A stretch of 6,932 nt of DNA from an uncultured Rhodospirillales bacterium (lineage in GTDB: Bacteria; Pseudomonadota; Alphaproteobacteria; Acetobacterales; Acetobacteraceae): contig CAIVDX010000024.1 of the NCBI GenBank assembly GCA_903904805.1, positions 1-6,932 of the forward strand, read 5' to 3'. The stretch's first letter is position 1, and the number at the start of each line of letters is the position of its first letter. The position numbers were made by a program, and so were the translations under genes. This document shows, in pieces, positions 5,165-6,932 of this stretch. The notes beneath the pieces were generated by a model, which was not told the DNA's origin, ran no database searches, and was given only the letters and a program-made list of their open reading frames with translations.

Positions 5165-5686
5165 TTAAGCGGCAGCTGGGGCGTGTGAGGCTGCGTCACT
5201 CTTCCGCACCTGCTGCGTCTGGACCTGTCGGGCGAAACTCTCGGTCAAACCACGCCAATTACCTGAATAGGTCGCTATCCCGTTCACGATCAGATCGGCA
5301 AGCGGAGCGCGACCGCAAAGCGCCGCCATCCGGGCCAGGGCGGCCTTGCCGCCACTGCCGCCGAGTGTGCAGAACAACGCCACCTGCTTGATCCCGGGAT
5401 TTTCCCTCATGATGTAGGTGCGCATAGGCGTCGCCATGTTCGACGCCCAGACGGGACAGCCGAGTATGACGACATCGTAGTCAGCCACATTCTTCGTTGG
5501 CTGCGAGATCGGTGGGGAGCTCTTGAGTAACGAAGCGACGACGGCCGACGGAAAGGCAAAAGGGCCGCCACGCGGTTCGGCATCGCGGATTCGCTCGATG
5601 TCGGCGGACAGCGTTTCCGCAATCAGGTTGGCGACTTTTTCCGTATTGCCTGTCCAAGAATAATAGGCGACGAGAAATCTCGGCAC
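5165..5686 (-). CDS. Flavodoxin-like family protein
   Basis: The product has 173 residues from GTG 5686. The N-terminal strand and phosphate-binding loop FLVAYYSWTGNTEKVANLIA (4-23, with S10-W-T-G-N-T15) is the FMN-binding signature of flavodoxins. A second strand and loop, DYDVVILGCPVWASNMATPM (69-88), matches the CPVW......P segment of the flavodoxin/WrbA-like group, and ALFCTLGGSGG (103-113) forms the third flavin-facing loop. Proteins of this size usually carry FMN and act in electron transfer or quinone/heme reduction; the partner is unknown. I chose GTG because AGGAA (5698-5694 on the minus strand) lies 7 nt upstream and family members begin just before this strand; an ATG at 5764 would add 26 unsupported residues. 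The C-terminus is an Ala-rich polar tail. Two palindromes upstream suggest regulated transcription, but no regulator gene is adjacent. Confidence 0.88.
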   Translation of the reverse strand: MPRFLVAYYSWTGNTEKVANLIAETLSADIERIRDAEPRGGPFAFPSAVVASLLKSSPPISQPTKNVADYDVVILGCPVWASNMATPMRTYIMRENPGIKQVALFCTLGGSGGKAALARMAALCGRAPLADLIVNGIATYSGNWRGLTESFARQVQTQQVRKSDAASHAPAAA

Positions 5687-5754
5687 AGCGCAGTTCCTGT
5701 CTGAACGAGCGGATGGAGCGCCATCATCGGACGCCAGCCCGACCATTAGTGGCG

Positions 5755-5771
5755 TTCCGACCATGTCGGAA
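5755..5771. promoter_or_regulatory. Operator-like palindrome 1 upstream of the flavodoxin gene
   Basis: TTCCGAC and GTCGGAA are exact 7-bp inverted arms with a 3-nt CAT spacer. It lies about 70-85 nt upstream of the flavodoxin GTG. It could be a dimeric repressor site or a hairpin in the 5' leader. Confidence 0.45.
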
Positions 5772-5783
5772 GAGTCGGGATCT

Positions 5784-5801
5784 ACCTAGTTCAAGCTAGG
5801 T
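5784..5801. promoter_or_regulatory. Operator-like palindrome 2 upstream of the flavodoxin gene
   Basis: ACCTAG and CTAGGT are exact 6-bp inverted arms with a 6-nt spacer, 12 nt beyond palindrome 1. The AT-containing CTAG cores stand out in this GC-rich sequence and suit a winged-helix dimer. No promoter hexamers could be placed with confidence. Confidence 0.5.
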
Positions 5802-6251
5802 CCTATCGCCCGGCCAAAGCGCCCCACGTGAGGGACCACCGTAAGCCTCAAAGGTTTCTGACCATGTAGGAACCAGTTCGCAGTCCGCGCCAGCCCACTT
5901 GGGTATAATCCGAACCTTACAACCCTGCGCGGCCGGACCTGCCGTCAGCGAACTAACGGAAAATTCCTCCCTGTGGTCGGTCGGGTGCTGCAATCCGACT
6001 GCACGGTTCAATACGGTCGGTTCCGGAAATTGGCTGGTATCGGGGGTTGCGGGTGTGTCGACAAGGTTGATACGGGTGGGTGGTCGGGAGAGGCGGTGAT
6101 GGTGCGTGGGCTGGATGAGGTGATCGCGGGGGTGGCGGGGCCTGCGGGTTGGTGGCCTTGGGAGGGTGAAGATGGCGTGATGCGTGGTCGCATTGTGCCC
6201 TTGGTGGGTTAGGGTTGGGTGACGAATTCATCCTTTTGATGGGGTGGTGGA
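5802..6251. other. Gap of about 450 bp without a convincing gene
   Basis: No frame here shows a recognisable family. A TATAAT at 5904-5909 is a perfect -10 hexamer on plus but lacks a -35 at normal spacing. Base composition from about 5770 to 6060 looks less GC-extreme than the neighbours, with varied codon-like composition, suggesting decayed or foreign DNA. From 6085 it becomes GT-rich and holds the hairpin repeat at 6174-6199. A plus frame ending at 6212 (VRGLDEVIAGVAG and following) is too short and repeat-derived to call. Confidence 0.5.
6174..6199 (+). repeat. Hairpin repeat related to 5028-5053, with G-U pairs
   Basis: GGCGTGATGCG (6174-6184) and CGCATTGTGCC (6189-6199) pair over 11 positions with a 4-nt loop. 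Three of the pairs are G-U when read as plus-strand RNA, while the minus strand would have A-C mismatches. Its lead-in GGTGAAGATGGCG matches that of copy B (GAGTGAAGATGGCG). It lies 52 bp before the NERD gene. Confidence 0.65.
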
Positions 6252-6932
6252 ATGGCCGATGCCGCCGTGGCGAACGCGTTGCTGCCGCTGATTGGCGTGG
6301 CGGTGGTGGTGGTCGCCGCGGTGGTGGCGCTCACTTCGTCGGCCGGGCGGTCTGGTGGGCGGTTTGGGGCGGGTCGGACGGACCGGTCGGGGCAGTTCGG
6401 TGAGGATCTTAGCGCGGGCGAGGCGGCGTGGGGGCTGCCAGCGTCGGAGTATGCAGTATTTCACAATCTCACGCTGAGAACGCCGCGCGGGACGACGCAG
6501 ATCGATCATGTGATCGTTTCGCGGTATGGTGTTTTCGTGATCGAGACAAAACATATGACGGGGTGGATTTTCGGCAGCGAAGATGCGCGGTTCTGGACCA
6601 AGAAGAACCGGCAGCACACGCTGCGGTTTCTCAATCCGTTGCAGCAGAATGAAGGGCATATCAAAGCGCTGTCTCGCCTGGTGAGGATTCCGAGGGAGAC
6701 ACTGCATTCGGTTGTGGTGTTCTAGGGCGATTGCCAGCTGAAGACGGCGATGCCGGGGAATGTGTTGACGGGTGGGTATGCGGACTATGTGAAGAGCTGG
6801 CGGGAGGTGGAGTTCAGCGACGCGGAGGTGGAGCGGATTGTGGCGGTGATCACCCGGGAGATGCTGCCGGCGACGCGCGAGACACATGCGGCGCATGTGG
6901 AGCACTTGCAGCGACGGTTCGAGAGCACCACC
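6252..6932 (+). pseudogene. NERD-domain (nuclease-related) protein with in-frame amber stop; 3' end off the window
   Basis: From ATG 6252 the frame runs 157 codons to TAG 6723-6725. It then continues open in the same frame to the window end with clearly coding sequence (GDCQLKTAMPGNVLTGGYAD and beyond). Residues 10-28 form one membrane helix, so the protein is probably membrane-anchored. The NERD domain spans about 45-160: QFGEDLSAGEAAWGLP, then TTQIDHVIVSRYGVFVIETK (81-100) with the Asp85, Glu98 and Lys100 pattern of PD-(D/E)XK-type nucleases, then GWIFG and NPLQQNEGHIKAL. Families of this type often end in a topoisomerase-like zinc ribbon; the window stops before that point. The TAG replaces one residue between SVVVF and GDCQ, a position expected to be non-conserved. 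Either this is a recent nonsense mutation, a sequencing error, or a read-through codon. As it stands the predicted product is a 157-residue truncated protein. Confidence 0.8.

Overview
The window is high-GC bacterial DNA. Strong G/C preference at third codon positions, an alphaproteobacterial-looking MazF, a PEP-CTERM protein and many short GC-rich intergenic repeats suggest an alphaproteobacterium, perhaps Acetobacteraceae/Rhodospirillales. That placement is inference; there is no rRNA or other marker gene here.

Layout. (1) 1-509, minus: an unrecognised gene running off the left edge, whose 3' part is a 15-bp tandem repeat coding Leu-Arg-Leu-Pro-Thr units. (2) 560-628: copy A of a dispersed repeat. 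(3) 663-1301, plus: a secreted PEP-CTERM protein. (4) 1459-2218: a genomic scar where the C-terminal part of a probable 5'-nucleotidase (minus) and the C-terminal part of a cupin (plus) meet head to head, both without their N-termini. (5) 2219-2675: a repeat-rich gap with a second 15-bp tandem array. (6) 2676-4480, plus: the one clear operon, a multi-pass membrane DUF1295/steroid-5-alpha-reductase-like protein translationally coupled to an NAD(P)-binding SDR protein. (7) 4561-4967, minus: an intact mazF toxin preceded by only the last 18 codons of its mazE antitoxin; copy B of the dispersed repeat begins exactly where mazE homology stops. (8) 5165-5686, minus: a flavodoxin-like protein with two operator-like palindromes upstream. 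(9) 5802-6251: a gap without a convincing gene, holding a second structured hairpin repeat. (10) 6252-6932, plus: a NERD-domain (nuclease-related) gene with an in-frame amber codon, continuing past the right edge.

The genes do not form one pathway. The window reads as an accessory or decaying region: two truncated genes, one truncated antitoxin, one nonsense-interrupted gene, two minisatellites and at least four related intergenic repeats in under 7 kb. I do not see a complete new system. The points most worth following are the antitoxin-less mazF at a repeat boundary, the dispersed hairpin repeat family, and the coupled DUF1295-SDR pair as a possible uncharacterised lipid or isoprenoid reductase module.
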